DNA of 64,000 nucleotides, taken from contig OU015662.1 of NCBI GenBank assembly GCA_907165275.2, forward strand, positions 69,501 through 133,500, given 5' to 3'. Numbering within the stretch: position 1 is the first letter of the stretch; each line of letters begins with the position of its first letter. The notes under the pieces are model-generated. The model was not told the DNA's origin. It worked only from the letters and a program-made list of their open reading frames with translations, and did no database searches. Position numbers and translations under genes: made by a program. The DNA is from Zygaena filipendulae. Taxonomy: Eukaryota; Arthropoda; Insecta; Lepidoptera; Zygaenidae. This document shows positions 1-13,000 of this stretch, piece after piece.

Positions 1-320
1 GCAGCTTGTGCCCACTGCCCAGTGGTCGGTACGTGGTTGCCATTATAATAATTAGTGGTCTTTCCCCTACGACCTACGTTAATTTCGGAGTTCCCGCGGG
101 GATTCCGAGATCAAAGTACCCTATGTCCTTCTCGTGTACCCTCTGACAACGTGTATGCAAAATTTCATTATGCTCGGTTGAGTAGTTAAGCCGTGAAAGC
201 GCAACAAACAAACGAATAAAGTCACATTCGCAGTGATAACATTTCACAACACACAGATCTACATCTTTGATCCCACACTGAGCTATTGTATCGTGGAAAC
301 CATGCAAGCAAACGTGGTAG

Positions 321-350
321 ACATACATACATACATACATACATACATGT
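321..350. repeat. (ACAT)n microsatellite
   Basis: About seven uninterrupted ACAT units sit in the tail of a reverse-oriented SINE fragment (about 240-350). The preceding bases contain the reverse complement of the SINE tail motif that recurs near 24710 and 27500 (TTTCCACGA...ACAAGCTTA). Confidence 0.75.
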
Positions 351-639
351 GTAAAGTGGTAAAAGAACACTTTTTAATCAAGAATATAAAAGATAATGTA
401 TTAATAGGTTTTTATTAGCCAAAGCCTCAGTAATAATTTACTTGGTGACCTCCCCCCAAAACTAAGGGCTGGGCACGCGCCTGCATACATACGAGTATCT
501 ACATATGAAAATGAAAAAATGAAAATGAAAAATATTTATTACCAAAAAGAAAATAACAATGTAAGATACCTATATTCTTTGGTGCCCACATTGGGAAAAT
601 CCTGTGTCGTGGGTGGTTGATATTATTATATATTATAGA

Positions 640-845
640 TACGGATAATAATTATATAGTAGGTATGTAATATACAAGGTATAGATATATAAACACGCCC
701 AGACTAGAAAGTGGAAGGAACCCTGTGGTGGGACCCGATGTTCATCAAACAAAGTCCACCCCCCCCGGGAATCGAACCCGGAACCTCTTGATTAGCGGGC
801 AGGCTTGGTGAGTGGTGACCTAGCGCGGCAATCCGGTCGTCTCAC
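640..845 (-). repeat. tRNA-derived SINE, reverse copy
   Basis: Read on the minus strand this has a tRNA-like head with a B-box-type GGTTCGATTCCCGG at about 767-782, followed by a Lepidoptera-style SINE body (CCACTTTCTAGTCTGGGCGTG near 705). The same body recurs at 14089, 24448 and 25581. The head is too degenerate to fold as a functional tRNA. Confidence 0.6.
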
Positions 846-1726
846 ACACAATGAACTGCTTGTACCTCGTCAGGTAGGTATCTACGATCTAGTCTACATG
901 TTATCGGACATGTTTATTGTTTATTAACAAGCGGTCGTGCAAGTTATCTCGCTCTCGCCTCAGTAGTGTTGATGCAGATTGCAGCCATTGATGTTAAAAA
1001 AATCATTACGTTGTTTATAACAATATCAATGGATACACTGAGTTCTGACCTACTCACATACCTACGTAGGAAGTAGGCTCTTGTGCAAATAACATAAAGA
1101 TCAAATAATAACATATTTTTTAAGTTTTTTTCTATCACGTGTTTTAGGATATTTTGTTATTTGGGATTTATGGTAGGTATTCTATTATGTTATTAAACAT
1201 CAAGTTTCAGAGTAATCACATGTTCATCACATGAGTGTTTACCCTCACGAGGTAACCGAGCCCACGTCTCCTGACTAGTTCGATACCTACTAACCACTCG
1301 GTAGACCAACGAAGCTGTGATTAAGGCTGCAGAATATGTACCTACTTATGTAGCAGGCATGTTGCGGCTGCCGATTTTTTCACATCCGCGGATGTGAATG
1401 TGGATGCGGATGCAGTCTGCAGATGTATAAGATCTTATGTAGATAGAGTATATGAATAAAAAATTAAAACAATGATAAAGTAATTACTTTATTATTAACA
1501 TTTTTATTAATGAAAATTGGTATTAAGAATAATTCTCCGATTTTTTTAACTTCACTTACTAATTTTTCTTCGCCGGCCCCGCCCAATTTCTTTCTTGTTG
1601 CAACTTGTATTACATTCGCATCCGCCTAAACATCCGCATTAATTATTGCGGATGCGGATGCAGATGTCCAAATATACGCGGATGCGAATATTCCCAATTT
1701 CCCTGGTATGTAGTCCATTATTTCAT

Positions 1727-1946
1727 TCTACTAATATTACAAACGCGAAAGTTTGTAAATATGTAGGTCATGGTATGGATGGATGGATGTTTGTTACTCT
1801 TTCACGCAAAAACTATAGGATAGATTTAAATGAAACTTTACAATAATATAGCTTATAAAACAGATTAACACATAGGGTACTTTTTATCCCGGAATTCCCG
1901 CGGGAACTCTGAAATTAACGCGGGTGAAACCGCGGGGCACAACTAG
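1727..1946 (+). mobile_element. Non-autonomous Helitron (Lep1-like)
   Basis: The element begins TC (1727-1728) with the TCTACTAATATTA-type 5' end and ends CTAG (1943-1946). Just before the end is a GC-rich hairpin (ACGCGGGTGAAACCGCGGGG). TC...CTAR ends with a 3' subterminal hairpin are the mark of Helitrons; this form is common in Lepidoptera. It has no coding capacity. Confidence 0.75.
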
Positions 1947-4044
1947 TAGATAAATGTGAATGAAAATAGTTACTATTGCTGACCATTCGCAACTTAACTA
2001 CTGCCTACTTCCTTAACGACTCGTAATAAAGTCATAAAACAGTGTTTGTGATGTCCTGTTTGCCCTATGATTAGTGCGAGCTTGGTGATCAGCTATAGAT
2101 AATAGGTAATTAATTAGTTATTGCGACTGATAGGTAGGTTCACAGTCCAATACATCGCATCGCTGTGCGACTTGCGAGCCGCCTGCTGGGGTTCGATGCT
2201 CGAACTACTCCGTCTTCGTATACAAATAAATCAACTCGTTTAATATAATCCGGCGCGAGGAGCGACCGGTCCCCGCGCACCCCGCACCCCGCACCCAGCG
2301 TCAGTGTCTGTAACCGGTAACGTCAGCAGAAGTATCCTGCTTGGCGGCTTGCGATTACCCACCCAAGTCCCACGTCCCACACCACTGGCCCACTCCCCAC
2401 ACGCAACGCGATAACGCAACGCGCAATCATATCTACGTGTTATCCTATTCTTGATAGAATGAGATAGGTACAATTAGCGTTATCCCGAGGCTAATAATTA
2501 ATTTTATACGTCCCTGTGCTGGAAATGTCGGAGGTTGTAATGCTCTCGATACAATACGCAACACGCGTGGGTTGTTTTTTTTTCTTGGTTTCACGTCACA
2601 AGCTTATAATAAATCTTAATGTGGGATCAAGTAGATTTGTGTGTTGTAAAGTGTTATTATTTTGGTAAGAAGCAATGTCTTATTGCAAGGTAAAGCGCAA
2701 ACTACGAAGACCGTAAAGTAGTTGCATACCTAGATACAAGTTAGTGCGGAGTCCACGGTAGGTACACGAGTCCGACTCGCACTTGAGCGAGTTTGTCTTA
2801 ATTATTATGTTCTTTTATTTTCATCTACTTGGATGCTCATTTCTCTGTACTTTTGCGCATCACTGGTCCTTCGTTATGTAAATACTTTGTTTCACGTCTG
2901 CGTCGTGTGTCGTGAGTCGTGACAGAGAAATTGCGACAGATGAATCGGCATTATTGTTTAATTAAATCCCGCCAATAATATTTTCATCGCGAATAGTTCC
3001 TGAACCCTGCCGAAATGTTTTGTACCTTGATCGCACTAAATGCTCTCCAGAGTGATTTAGTTGCTGAAGAGTGGAACAAACTTTTGTGTGTTTGAAGATG
3101 TTAGTAAAGTTGTAACTGTATGTGTTAACATTAAATAAATAACAGCATAGCAGTTAATAGTTAAAGTATTAAGCTTCGAAGAACAAAGAAAAGGTGGTAT
3201 CGCACCGTATGTAGAACTATGTAGTTGAACTCTGGCCGCGCGTTGCGACACGGCGAGCCACGTGCGTGGTGTATAATGCGCAGTGCGTGCCACCACTCAC
3301 TGTCGCCGCCCACCGGTGGGCAGTGGGCAGTGGGCAACTCGACTGCCGTCGAACCGTCTTTATAGCGACCGTTGACTGTTGCCCACCGATAGGCACCGCG
3401 CGCCGCGTCTCTACATACAGTGTGTGCATTCCGAACAATGGCGTAGTCGTATCTCCCGACCTAGCTTTGTGCGGTGTGACGCGTGACGCGTCGGCCGACG
3501 GGTGACGCATCCGCTGACTTGATTGCTACTCACATTTCTGTTAGTGATAATGCTGGTACTTAACGACATACAACTTTTATATGTATTTTCGAACAAAGCG
3601 CAACTTGTGGATGTGCATTGTGCATGCAATTTCTTTTCATGATTGAAATACCTTCTCTTATTAACATAGACTATGACTATGATTTTCAAGTCTAGAAAAC
3701 ATGACTCTACGGCAGTAGATATTATAGAGATATAGAGATGTAACTCAACTATACATGTATAAAGTAGAGACGAGGCGTTAGCGGGAGTTCCGGACCGTCC
3801 ATACTAGGCTTAAGCATGGACAAATTAAACTAGATTAAATGAATGTCGATGCGTTGTAGACATGCACAAAATATTACCTGTCAGTGTGATGTATGTGACA
3901 TTACTTTTTCAGGAAAGTGATGTCAGTCGATAACATCGTGTCACTCAGACATTACCTAACGCCTCAGAAGAATAACTTATTCTTGCATCACCTCGACCTA
4001 GTAGTGAGTTAGTAGTGACATTACACGCGCGTCGCTGTGTGCAG

Positions 4045-6600
4045 CTGGAGCCGGGCGCGAAGAAGGAGGTGCTGGGGCTGGCGGTGGGCGCCAACCCGCT
4101 GGGGCAGCTGCTGTTCTCGCCGCTGGTGGGGCTGTGGGCCAACCGCTCGGGCGCCGCGCGCGCGCCGCTGCTGGCCACGCTGGCGCTGTTCGTGGCGGCC
4201 AGCGCACTGTACGCGCAGCTGCACCTCACGCGGCCGCACGCGCAGTACTGGATGCTGTGCGCGCGGTTCCTCGTCGGCGTCAGCTCAGGTGACCGACGCA
4301 CCCCGCCTTCGATTGCACACTATACGGTGCAATATATACCTACTTCATCTAAGGGTTGAGGGTTCCCATCGTGCGAATATGCCGAGTCAGCTGCCATTTG
4401 CAGCAGCAGAGACACACCGCGACCAATGATGTACCTACTATTTATTTTTCATTTTTGTTTGAAAAACTTTCTTTTTAATCTCGAGTTTATGTTGATAGTT
4501 TCAAAGTGGTTTCGATATAAAGTCAATGTTTTCCTTTATTGTCGTATTGTCGTTCCCACGTCGTATATTATTTTGGTCAATAGCTTATTTGTAATAAATT
4601 CTTTGTAAATGATTTTACGCAAAAAACGTTATTTTACTAATTAAACTTTTGTTCATTTACCTATTCTATACTCTTAATTATATAATCGCGTATTTATATC
4701 CGATCAGCGCAGCTCATAGTGATGGGTGAAAGGTGTTACGAAACTGTCGATACCAGTGAGCGAGCCTATCCGCGACCCGTTGACGTAGTACCGATGTAGT
4801 CACACGGTAGGTGCCTGTCTGTGCGCAGCCAACATCGCGGTGGCGCGCTCGTACCTGTCGGCGGCGACGCTGGTGCGCGAGCGCACGCGCGCCGTGGCGT
4901 GGGTGTCGCTGGCGCAGGTGCTGGGCTTCGTGGTGGGCCCCGCGCTGCAGGCCGCCGCCGCGCCGCTGGGCCCGGGCGCGCCCTACGCGCCGGGGGCGCT
5001 GGCGCCGCGCCTCGACATGTACACGGCGCCCGCCTGGCTCAACGCGCTGCTGGGCCTCGCCAACCTGGCGCTGTTCCTGCCCTGCTGCTTCAAGGAGCGC
5101 CGCGTCGCCGCCCGCGAGGCCATGCTCGAGCAGGGCGCGCTCTCCGGTACGCAGCGCCGCATTTACCGGGGCCCGGGGGTTTTTTTTGCATAAAAGAATT
5201 AATTTCGAACATTTTATTTGAACTAATTTATTTATTTTAATTTGAAATTTATTTGAATCTCTATACACTCTGTAGTACCTACCATTATTATATTTGTGAG
5301 TTTTTTTAAAGTAATTTATAGCAAACGATGGAGAGAGGGGCGTCAGTATCAAGTTTCTTCCCCGGTTCGATAAAAATATGGATCCGGGGCTGGCGGCACG
5401 GCGCCGGCGTCCCGCACCTCAACTCCACCCTCACTGACGCCGTCCTTTGGCGCTCGTTTGCAGAGAAGGAAGCGCTGAAGGCGATGAAGCCGGACTACGT
5501 GAGCAGCTGGGCGCTGGTGGGCGCGTTCTTCGTGCTGGTGTTCAACTTTGTACTGCTGGAGACGCTGGCCACGTCGTTGACGATGGACCAGTTCGGGTGG
5601 AGTAAGGGCGACGCGCTCACCTACATGGGCGTGCTCATGAGCGGCGGTGCGCTCATTGCGTGCCTCACCTTTGCGCTAATCGGCCCGCTCACCAAGCTGT
5701 TCGAGGAGCGGTGAGGATGCCCACTCTGCCCAATTTTTAAGTCTCTTATACTGAATTTGACCCAACACTCGTATCACTTAAATTAAGTCCTTTCCTAAGA
5801 ATCTCCACGGCGATTGCTCCTGTGCAAGTGGAGACCAATAAAGTCATTTCACGGTTCTACCAGACTGTATATGAGTTCATTCGTTCATCGGGTGGCCGCC
5901 CCGCCACCCGCGCCGCATTCCAACAGTCGACTCTACGAGCATACGAGCAATGAGCCTCACCGGTTTTCGCCTGAGTTTTTGCAATTCTAAGCTATGTCGA
6001 TTAGTTTGATTCTCTTACTGATCGTATCGGCAATACAATATTACTCGTATAACGTCAAACGTTCGCTTCGGTGGCGGTCGCAGCGCGCTGCTGCTGTGGG
6101 GCGGGTTCCTGCTGACGGGGCTGGCGTCGGTGCTGTGCGTGCCGTGGGGCCCGGGCCCGCCGCCGCTGGCCGCGGCCGGCGCCGGGCCGACGGAGGCGGG
6201 CGGCGGCTGCCCGCAGAGCTCGCAGCCGTGGTGCGCCGGGTCGCGCGCGCTCACCGTGCCGCAGTTCCTGCTGGGCTACGCGTGCGTCTCCGTGGGGTAC
6301 CCGCTCGGCGTGACGCTCATCCAGACCATCTTCTCCAAGGTGCTCGGGCCGCGGCCGCAGGGCGTGTGGATGGGCGTGCTGACGGGCGCGGGCTGCCTGT
6401 CGCGCGCGCTGGGCCCCGTGTTCGTGTCGCTGGTGTACGCGCGGCGCGGGCCCGACGCCGCCTTCGGCTCCACGGCGGCGCTCACCTTCGGCGCGCTGCT
6501 CGCCCTGCGGCTGGTGTACGGGCGGCTGCGGCCCGCGCCGCTCCCCGCCGCGCCGCCCGCCGCCGCGCCCCAGGAGCTGGTCCCGTTGCGGGACACGTGA
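4045..6600 (+). CDS. Mfsd8: MFSD8/CLN7-like major facilitator, last four exons (5' partial)
   Basis: Four exons, 4045-4288, 4829-5146, 5464-5710 and 6084-6600 (stop TGA 6598-6600), join in matching phases (1, 1, 2) to give 441 residues. The order of recognisable segments follows MFSD8 (CLN7), a lysosomal 12-TM major facilitator: a GLWANRSG loop after TM2, an ARFLVG...NIAVARSY stretch, LGFVVGPALQ, a LDMYTAPAWLNALLG segment, LTMDQFGW, and near the C-terminus LGPRPQGVWMG and LGPVFVSLVYA. With about 75 missing N-terminal residues the protein would match the usual length of about 515. The missing part holds TM1 and any N-terminal sorting motif. The exons are extremely GC-rich and show heavy third-position G/C against AT-rich introns. 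Family assignment is strong; the individual substrate is not visible from sequence. A possible polyadenylation signal is at 7176. Confidence 0.87.
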
Positions 6601-7175
6601 CGCGGGCCGCGCGCTGTGACGTCACAGCCCCTACCACCTTAGAACGATTGACCAACTGATAGTGGAAAGATAATATGTACAATGTACGTACTGTGAAAGC
6701 GAGGAGTTGATCGGTTGATATTGCGTGATCACGTGACATGACGATATTATGTTCCATAGTTTTCTATAGCGATAACGATGATAGATTGTCGACTCGGTTA
6801 AGAGCTCAGGTGATGTTTGTAATATACTTTTATTTTGGTTGCCGAATGTGTAGTGTGGCGTCCCCTACGCCGCAAGTCACGAACTACAACGAAGCGACGA
6901 GTACTAAATCCTGAATCGCGCTAACGAAGTTTTCACACTGCGCTGCATGTTATATACGACCTCCGGCGGGGTACAGTCGGAGCCGCGCGGCGGTTCCCCG
7001 GACGCACCACCTCGCCCGGCAGGAAGCTTCCCCTTTGGTGGCGGTCGAGCCATCATCCATCCCGCTCCAGCTACAGTAGGATATGATCATTTTGTTGGAT
7101 CGAGCACTTGATCGTCTGGACGCATTGAACAAACGATAGAAGTACAGCTAGCTATAGATTTTAATAATGTAAGAC

Positions 7176-7181
7176 AATAAA
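7176..7181 (+). terminator. Candidate polyadenylation signal for the MFSD8-like gene
   Basis: An AATAAA hexamer lies about 575 bases after the MFSD8-like stop codon. It is the first clear plus-strand hexamer after the stop that I noticed and precedes the palindromic MITE at 7243. Transcript ends were not verifiable. Confidence 0.35.
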
Positions 7182-7242
7182 GCGAGTTTCGAGATGGTAC
7201 TCGTGACTCGTGACTCGCCTGATGGTTTCATAGCTAATGTTA

Positions 7243-7426
7243 GGCCCGCCGCTGATTGTGACTTTTTGTCGACGTGACTTTCTGTCACTTAGTCAAGTGC
7301 AATGAAAACTATACTGAGTGCACTCATTATGGTAACGTGATAATACGGTGACTCAGTATAGTTTTCATTGCACTGACTAAGTGACAGAAAGTCACGTCGA
7401 CAAAAAGTCACAATCAGCGGCGGGCC
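7243..7426. mobile_element. Palindromic MITE with TTA target duplication (Harbinger-like)
   Basis: The two arms, about 75-80 bases each, are near-perfect inverted repeats starting GGCCCGCCGCTGATTGTGAC and meet around a short centre near 7325-7345. Direct TTA flanks are present at 7240-7242 and 7427-7429. A 3-bp TTA duplication is typical of PIF/Harbinger-type elements. It has no coding capacity, and the arms are nearly identical. Confidence 0.8.
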
Positions 7427-7429
7427 TTA

Positions 7430-10048
7430 ATAGGTAGTTATAAGTATGTAGCCGATAAGGATTCACTGTGATAACAGTTAACCTACAGATAGGTATGTAT
7501 CGAGTAACGACAAGACTGGGTATTTGTAAACCATTTCAACTGACGTAGTTATAGATATCATTTGACATTTAGTTTTGTAACAAAATAAATAATTAAATAG
7601 TGTTGTTTTAACATTAATTGTACACAATTGTAAATTGTGTTGTTGTAACATTAATTAAGTTATTTACATCCGCGCTTATTTGTTACCTACTCTACATTGT
7701 GCCTAGCCATCGAGACAGTACAGCGTACACTCATTAAGAAAAATATTCTTCCCATTTTAATAACAATATTTTTCCTAGATTAGAATCTTAAAATTAATTA
7801 ATTTATTTATTTATTTCAAAAACCACATAATCCTTACAGGCTAACCTAATGCGATTATATGACTACCTACTTTGAGTATTTGGCTTACAAGTTAACACAC
7901 ACAAAGTTATTTTTGTGAATTCATTCAGAGAACAGGTAAGTATGTCTACTGTCTCTGCCACCTCATTGAGCGTGCGCAGGGCGCGCGTGAGACGAGTGAT
8001 AGCCTTAAATTCGTTTTTATTTCCATTACAACTTTAAAAAAAAAGGCCGCAATGTAATAGAAGCCGCAAGTCGGCGATTCAACGACTACCTGTCAGTCTC
8101 CAAACTCTACATTTTCCGTCTCTATATTTCAATTCAGTTATTTTCTCGGCCTAAGTCACATCTCATTAATTAGGCTTGGGGATAGTGAGAGATCGCACAG
8201 TTGGATTCTTACCTCTTCGCCAGTGTAAGGCCGAATTTTATATAATAGTTTTAAACGATAGAAACAATTAGGTACCATAAGGTAACATCCTACATCCTGC
8301 ATGTGAGAGGTACAGAAAATGTAGGCATCTTTAATTCCGGAATTCTTTCGGGAAAGAAGCCTTTTCGCATTATATCAAAATACCTACTTCTTATTGAGCT
8401 GTTCCGTGTCCCTTATAGATACCCAAAACACATGCCTGTCGGTTAGTTTTATGCTTGACTGTAAGTACCTATATCATTACCTACTCTCACTTGGACGGAT
8501 TTGCCGCAACATCGCGGCCGTGTGGCTGCGGGACATTGCTATGTATCTCGGTTAGTCGATGAATAAATAAATAAATGAAACAATGAATTTATATTTACAT
8601 AACATGTATTTTTATTATGTACATAATATTATGCTGTGTCACATTTTATGCAGATATTTAACTTGGTACTTAGTTTAAACTTTAACTTTCCTTTAAACTT
8701 TAAAGGAAAGTCGATAATTAGCATTCAATTAAAGTAGGTAAGTATCTACCCGATTAAATTTATTTTCTTACGATTAGATGAAAATATTTTCGTTGGTCCC
8801 GTAGTTCTAATTTCGGACACTAATATAGAACACCCACCAATATGAACTATCCTCTGCACCAACGAGTGAATATGCAGAGGTCTACCACCATTGTAGATAA
8901 CTAAATTTAAACCACTTGGCATGGAAGACACCTATTGATGTAAGTTCGACGACAATGGAATATTATGGTGGTATCGCCCTAACAATAAGTACTTATGAGT
9001 TGTCAGTGAAGTAAAACATCATGAGATTCGTAAGGAAACCATAGCACGGTGGTACTGCCTAGTGCCTGGCTGGCAGCCGGCTGGCTAGCGACCACCTTCA
9101 ACTTGAAAACCGAAAACCTATCGACGAGCATCTAACGGTGTACTCCGGCAGTCTCACCCAATAGTCATATTTTACAATCTGCGTCCACACCGTCACTTAA
9201 TATCAGGTACGTGACAATACAACTTGCAGCCCGTTATTAATAAAAAGTAAAAATGAGCAGCGACTTGAACTCCTTGGTAACGGTAGGACCATCAAACAAT
9301 CAGTATTTTCCATTAGACGTCATGAAGAAGAGGGTCTGACGGTGGAGCCGGAAGATTGCCACTGGAATTAACTAATGGAAGCTGCAAAGATAGTCATGGG
9401 CGTATCTAGGGTTATTTTTCAGGGGGAGCCATGCTCCTGACATATTGTCATATTAATGGGAGTCGCGGGTGCAGACTTTTAAAAATTAAGTCTACAAATT
9501 TGAAGAGTTGTCTGAAATTAGTTATCAGTATTATAGAATTTCGAATCGGTAGCCCAACATCCTGGGGTGGGCATTAGATCGTCCTGGGGTGGGCCTGGCC
9601 CACCCGGTCCCCCCCCTAGCCGCCTCATACGCCTATGAAGATAGTTCCACTGTAACATGGTAAAGTTGGTAAAGCTTCTATTATTATTCATTTTATTTTA
9701 TTTTACTTTATTTGGAAAATCAACAGCTACAAAAATATAATGAACATTTGAGTGTCAAACAAAAAAGCCGATTACAGATTTTCGCACATGGGTAGTGGAA
9801 TAGTAAAAAGAAACATCAATTGCTCAATAGGCAGCAGCAACTTACATGGTGGGAACTAAGTCCGACCATGTATTATTTTTTGGTTACATAAAAAGACGAA
9901 TTTTCTAATACTCGCCTCGCCGACTCACAGCTAGTGTTAAACAAATAAAAAAAAAAGTTAAAAATTGACCGGGCTTTGAGTAGCAATCATAATTAAGATT
10001 TTTGTCTTCGGCCGAATGAAGTCTTACGTTCGAGCATGTTGCGTCGCG
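7430..10048. other. Intergenic stretch between MFSD8-like and SLC22-like genes
   Basis: I see no exon. The stretch is AT-rich with (ATTT)n runs at about 7803-7817 and a retroelement-tail-like segment near 9690-9740 that shares the bases GGAAAATCAACAGCTACAA with a second copy at about 54053-54073. The two genes face each other tail to tail across this interval. Confidence 0.5.
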
Positions 10049-13000
10049 TCACGTGTCGGCTGAGATGACTCGCGGTGCGGTGAGTGCGGGCGGCGCGGGG
10101 GGCGCGGCTGGGGCGGGGGGCGCGGCTCGCAGCAACTCGGCGTCGCGCACGCCGTGCGGCAGCGGCGCCCGGCGCGTCTCCGGCACCGGCAGCACCGCCA
10201 GCGCCGCCGACACCGAGCACGCGCTGTACAAAAGCGCCTGCGCCGTCGCGCCCTACGGCACACAGCGGCCCGGCGACCCCACGGAATTGACACAACGGAC
10301 AGATACAGTTTAATATGAAAACAAGTGGAAACTGGTGTCGCCGGGTACTCACCAGCAGCGCCACCTGCGGCGCCAGCACGGCGCCCAGCCAGCCGGCGAG
10401 CTCGCAGGCCGCCAGCGCCGAGCAGCGCGCGCGCGTCGGGAACAGCTCCGCCGTCAGCACGCGCAGCGAGCTGGCCGCGAACGTGACGGACAGCTCGCCG
10501 CCGAAGTGCAGCCCCAGCCCGGCGCCGCGGTGAGCTGCGGGACCACATTACAGATTGAAGGGACACCAATTTAGTTTACTATGGAAAAAAAATGAATACC
10601 ATTGTCGCCGGGTGATTTACGAACACAAAACTATTCGTTACACACAAAAACATTCACTAATGTAACGAAGCGTATTAAACGCCGTTCGGTTGCCTTTTTC
10701 CTTGGTAATTGTTTTCAAGATTTACAGTTTTGGGAATATTATGGAAAAGATACTTGGGATGCCAGCAAAAGGACGTGGATAGGGGGAGGAAAGGCGAGTG
10801 ACTCACACACGACGCCGGCCGTGACGCACGCGGCGCCGCTCGCGAGGAACGCGGCGAGGATGCTGCGCCTGCGGCCGAAGCGCTCGAGCGCCATCATCAG
10901 CAACAGCGAGGCGACCACCTCCATGCCCATGTGGAGCGCGAGGTCGGCGTGCGGGTCCCGCGCGGGGCGCACCGGGTGCGACGCGAGGCCGCAGCGCAGG
11001 GTCGCGGCGGCCGCCCAGCACCAGCCGCACAGCGCCAACCTCACCACCAGCACACGCGACCGCAGCAGCTGCCCCCAGGGGTCGCTCTCCGCCGTCCGCT
11101 CCGTATCGCTCGCTTTATTCACGTCCAAACCTTTCAGAAGCTCCTCACTGATCGTCACCTATAAGAGCACACCCTGCGTTCTTATTACAGGAGGGGGAGG
11201 AGCCAATATAGGACGCGTGTTGCGGAGTCGGTTGTCAGATAGGGGGCGGTAGGTACTGTGCTCCTGATCTAATAGTACACAAGGAGTGTTACGACGCCAG
11301 TGCGCGCGATGCAGCTTGCCTTGTTGCAGAGCGCGGCCCGGCGCAGCTGTCGCTTCACGCGCTCCACGCGCCCCGCCGCGTGCAGCCAGCGAGCGCTGTC
11401 CGGCAGCAGGAGCCAGTACAGCGGCAGCAGCAGCGCGGGCGCGTGCGCCGCCCACAGCAGCTGCCGCCAGCCGCCCGCGCTCCGCGCCCGCAGCGCCAGC
11501 AGCGCGCCGCCCGCCCCCAGCGACACGCCCGTCGCGCAGGCGAACGAACCGCGCAGCGACGGCCGCGCCATTTCCATCACTGCACTGGCATAAAATATAA
11601 ATATCATATTGAATAATAATAATCCACAAATCTAGTTGATACTACACTAAGCTATCATACAAGCTTGTATCGTGGTAACCAAGCAACACGTGATATATAC
11701 CTGCTAAATACTTAGTACATAATTTTATTATAAGTAGCATTATAAGCAGCAGTGAATGTAAACACTTTTCCATCTGCCACGAAATCGACGTCCCTCCGTC
11801 CGGTCGCCTGCCGTTAGTGCGGCATAACCCTCGAGGTTACGATAAAATCAAAATTGATAGATCAGTTGCAAAGACTACGATTTGAGTCTACATTTTGAGG
11901 ATTATACCGTAGGGGCCTGCTGCTGCGGGCTGCGATAGGGCTGCAGCGTGTGTCGTGTGCCATACCCATGACGTATCCGATGCTGGGGAAGCCGTGCCCG
12001 AGCGCCACCCCCGCGAACTCCAGCGCCAGGTAGGCGCCGTAGGAGGGCGCGCAGCCGCGGGCCACGCCCAGCGCGCCGGCGCATCCCGCGGACACGCACA
12101 ACGCCTTGCGCCGCCCGAACCTGACACCGACCACCGCATCTCCTATACTTCTACACTACATAATATCTGATCCATAGTCAGACATTTTCATATTCCCAAA
12201 ATGTGTTTATTGTAATGATATAAATTATTGTGACGCTGCGAGCGGCCCGTGCCACCCGGCCACGCGCGCGGTATGATGTCTACAAAATTGTAACTGGCCT
12301 TCACAATAAAATATGCGGTTCACTGAATCTAAAAGCAGTCGGTTTTATTTCTATAATATGAAATTTTTGTGTGCACCTTACGCAAAACTAATTACTTTTA
12401 ATAAAATTTTAATTTATCTGTCACTGGAAAAAATATAGATGATGCGAAAAAAAAACAGTTCTTGTTAATGATATAATGGGGTGTGTGATTATATACGTGT
12501 GTTGCGTGTGGTGTGGTTCGGTGTGTGTTGTCGTTTGTGGTATATGTGTGGTGTGGTGTGACCTAGTGTGGTGTGGTGTGACGTAGTGTAGTGTGGTGTG
12601 ACGTAGTGTGGTGTGGTGTGACGTAGTGTGGTGTGGTGTGACGTAGTGTGGTGTGGTGTGACGTAGTGTGGTGTGGTGTGACGTAGTGTGGTGTGGTGTG
12701 TCTACCGGTCGGCGACGTATCCGGCGAGCAGCAGCGCGAGCGGCAGCGCGGCGCGGCGCACGGAGCCGGCCGAGAGGCGCCGGCCGCGGCACGCCAGCCC
12801 GAACTGCGGACCCGGACACATCAGCCTTGGAACGCGCCATAATTAGTACTGACTTTAGACTACTCCGAGCCAGCAATTGCAGATGGCGTGGGGTTTAGCT
12901 CTAGGAGCAACTCTTTTTATATAATGTTAGTAAATTACCATAACATTAACATGGTATAGATTGTCACAACGCTTACACGTTGTCAGGGACAAAAAAGGAC

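Larger units (their letters stand above)
1..4044. other. Repeat-rich stretch upstream of the MFSD8-like exons, no gene recognised
   Basis: I see no convincing coding exon here. The stretch holds a reverse Helitron/SINE mosaic near 84-350, a reverse tRNA-derived SINE near 640-845 and a Helitron at 1727-1946. A moderately GC-rich block near 3235-3515 contains one CACGTG E-box at about 3260. The 5' exons of the MFSD8-like gene (about 75 residues including TM1) were looked for and not found, so they probably lie before the window. Confidence 0.5.

Noticed and set aside
2240..2473. Minus-strand ORF of 77 codons
   Set aside because: Low-complexity GC-rich sequence with no motif or exon boundary support.
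3900..4020. Possible upstream MFSD8-like exon after an acceptor-like TTTTTCAGGAAAG
   Set aside because: The frame ends in a stop before 4045 and shows no TM1-like hydrophobic segment.
4714..5352. Long minus-strand frame of 212 codons across an MFSD8-like exon
   Set aside because: It is the antisense shadow of a GC-rich exon; it is Arg/Gln/Gly-rich with no family resemblance.
5994..6659. 221-codon plus frame beside the last MFSD8-like exon
   Set aside because: It is an out-of-frame reading of the exon at 6084-6600; the transporter frame is the one that matches the family.
7243..7426. Large hairpin read as a transcription terminator or pre-miRNA
   Set aside because: Size, TTA flanks and symmetrical arms fit a MITE better than either.
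12545..12701. Regular repeats resembling a CRISPR array
   Set aside because: Units are contiguous with no unique spacers and the setting is an insect intron; it is a minisatellite.
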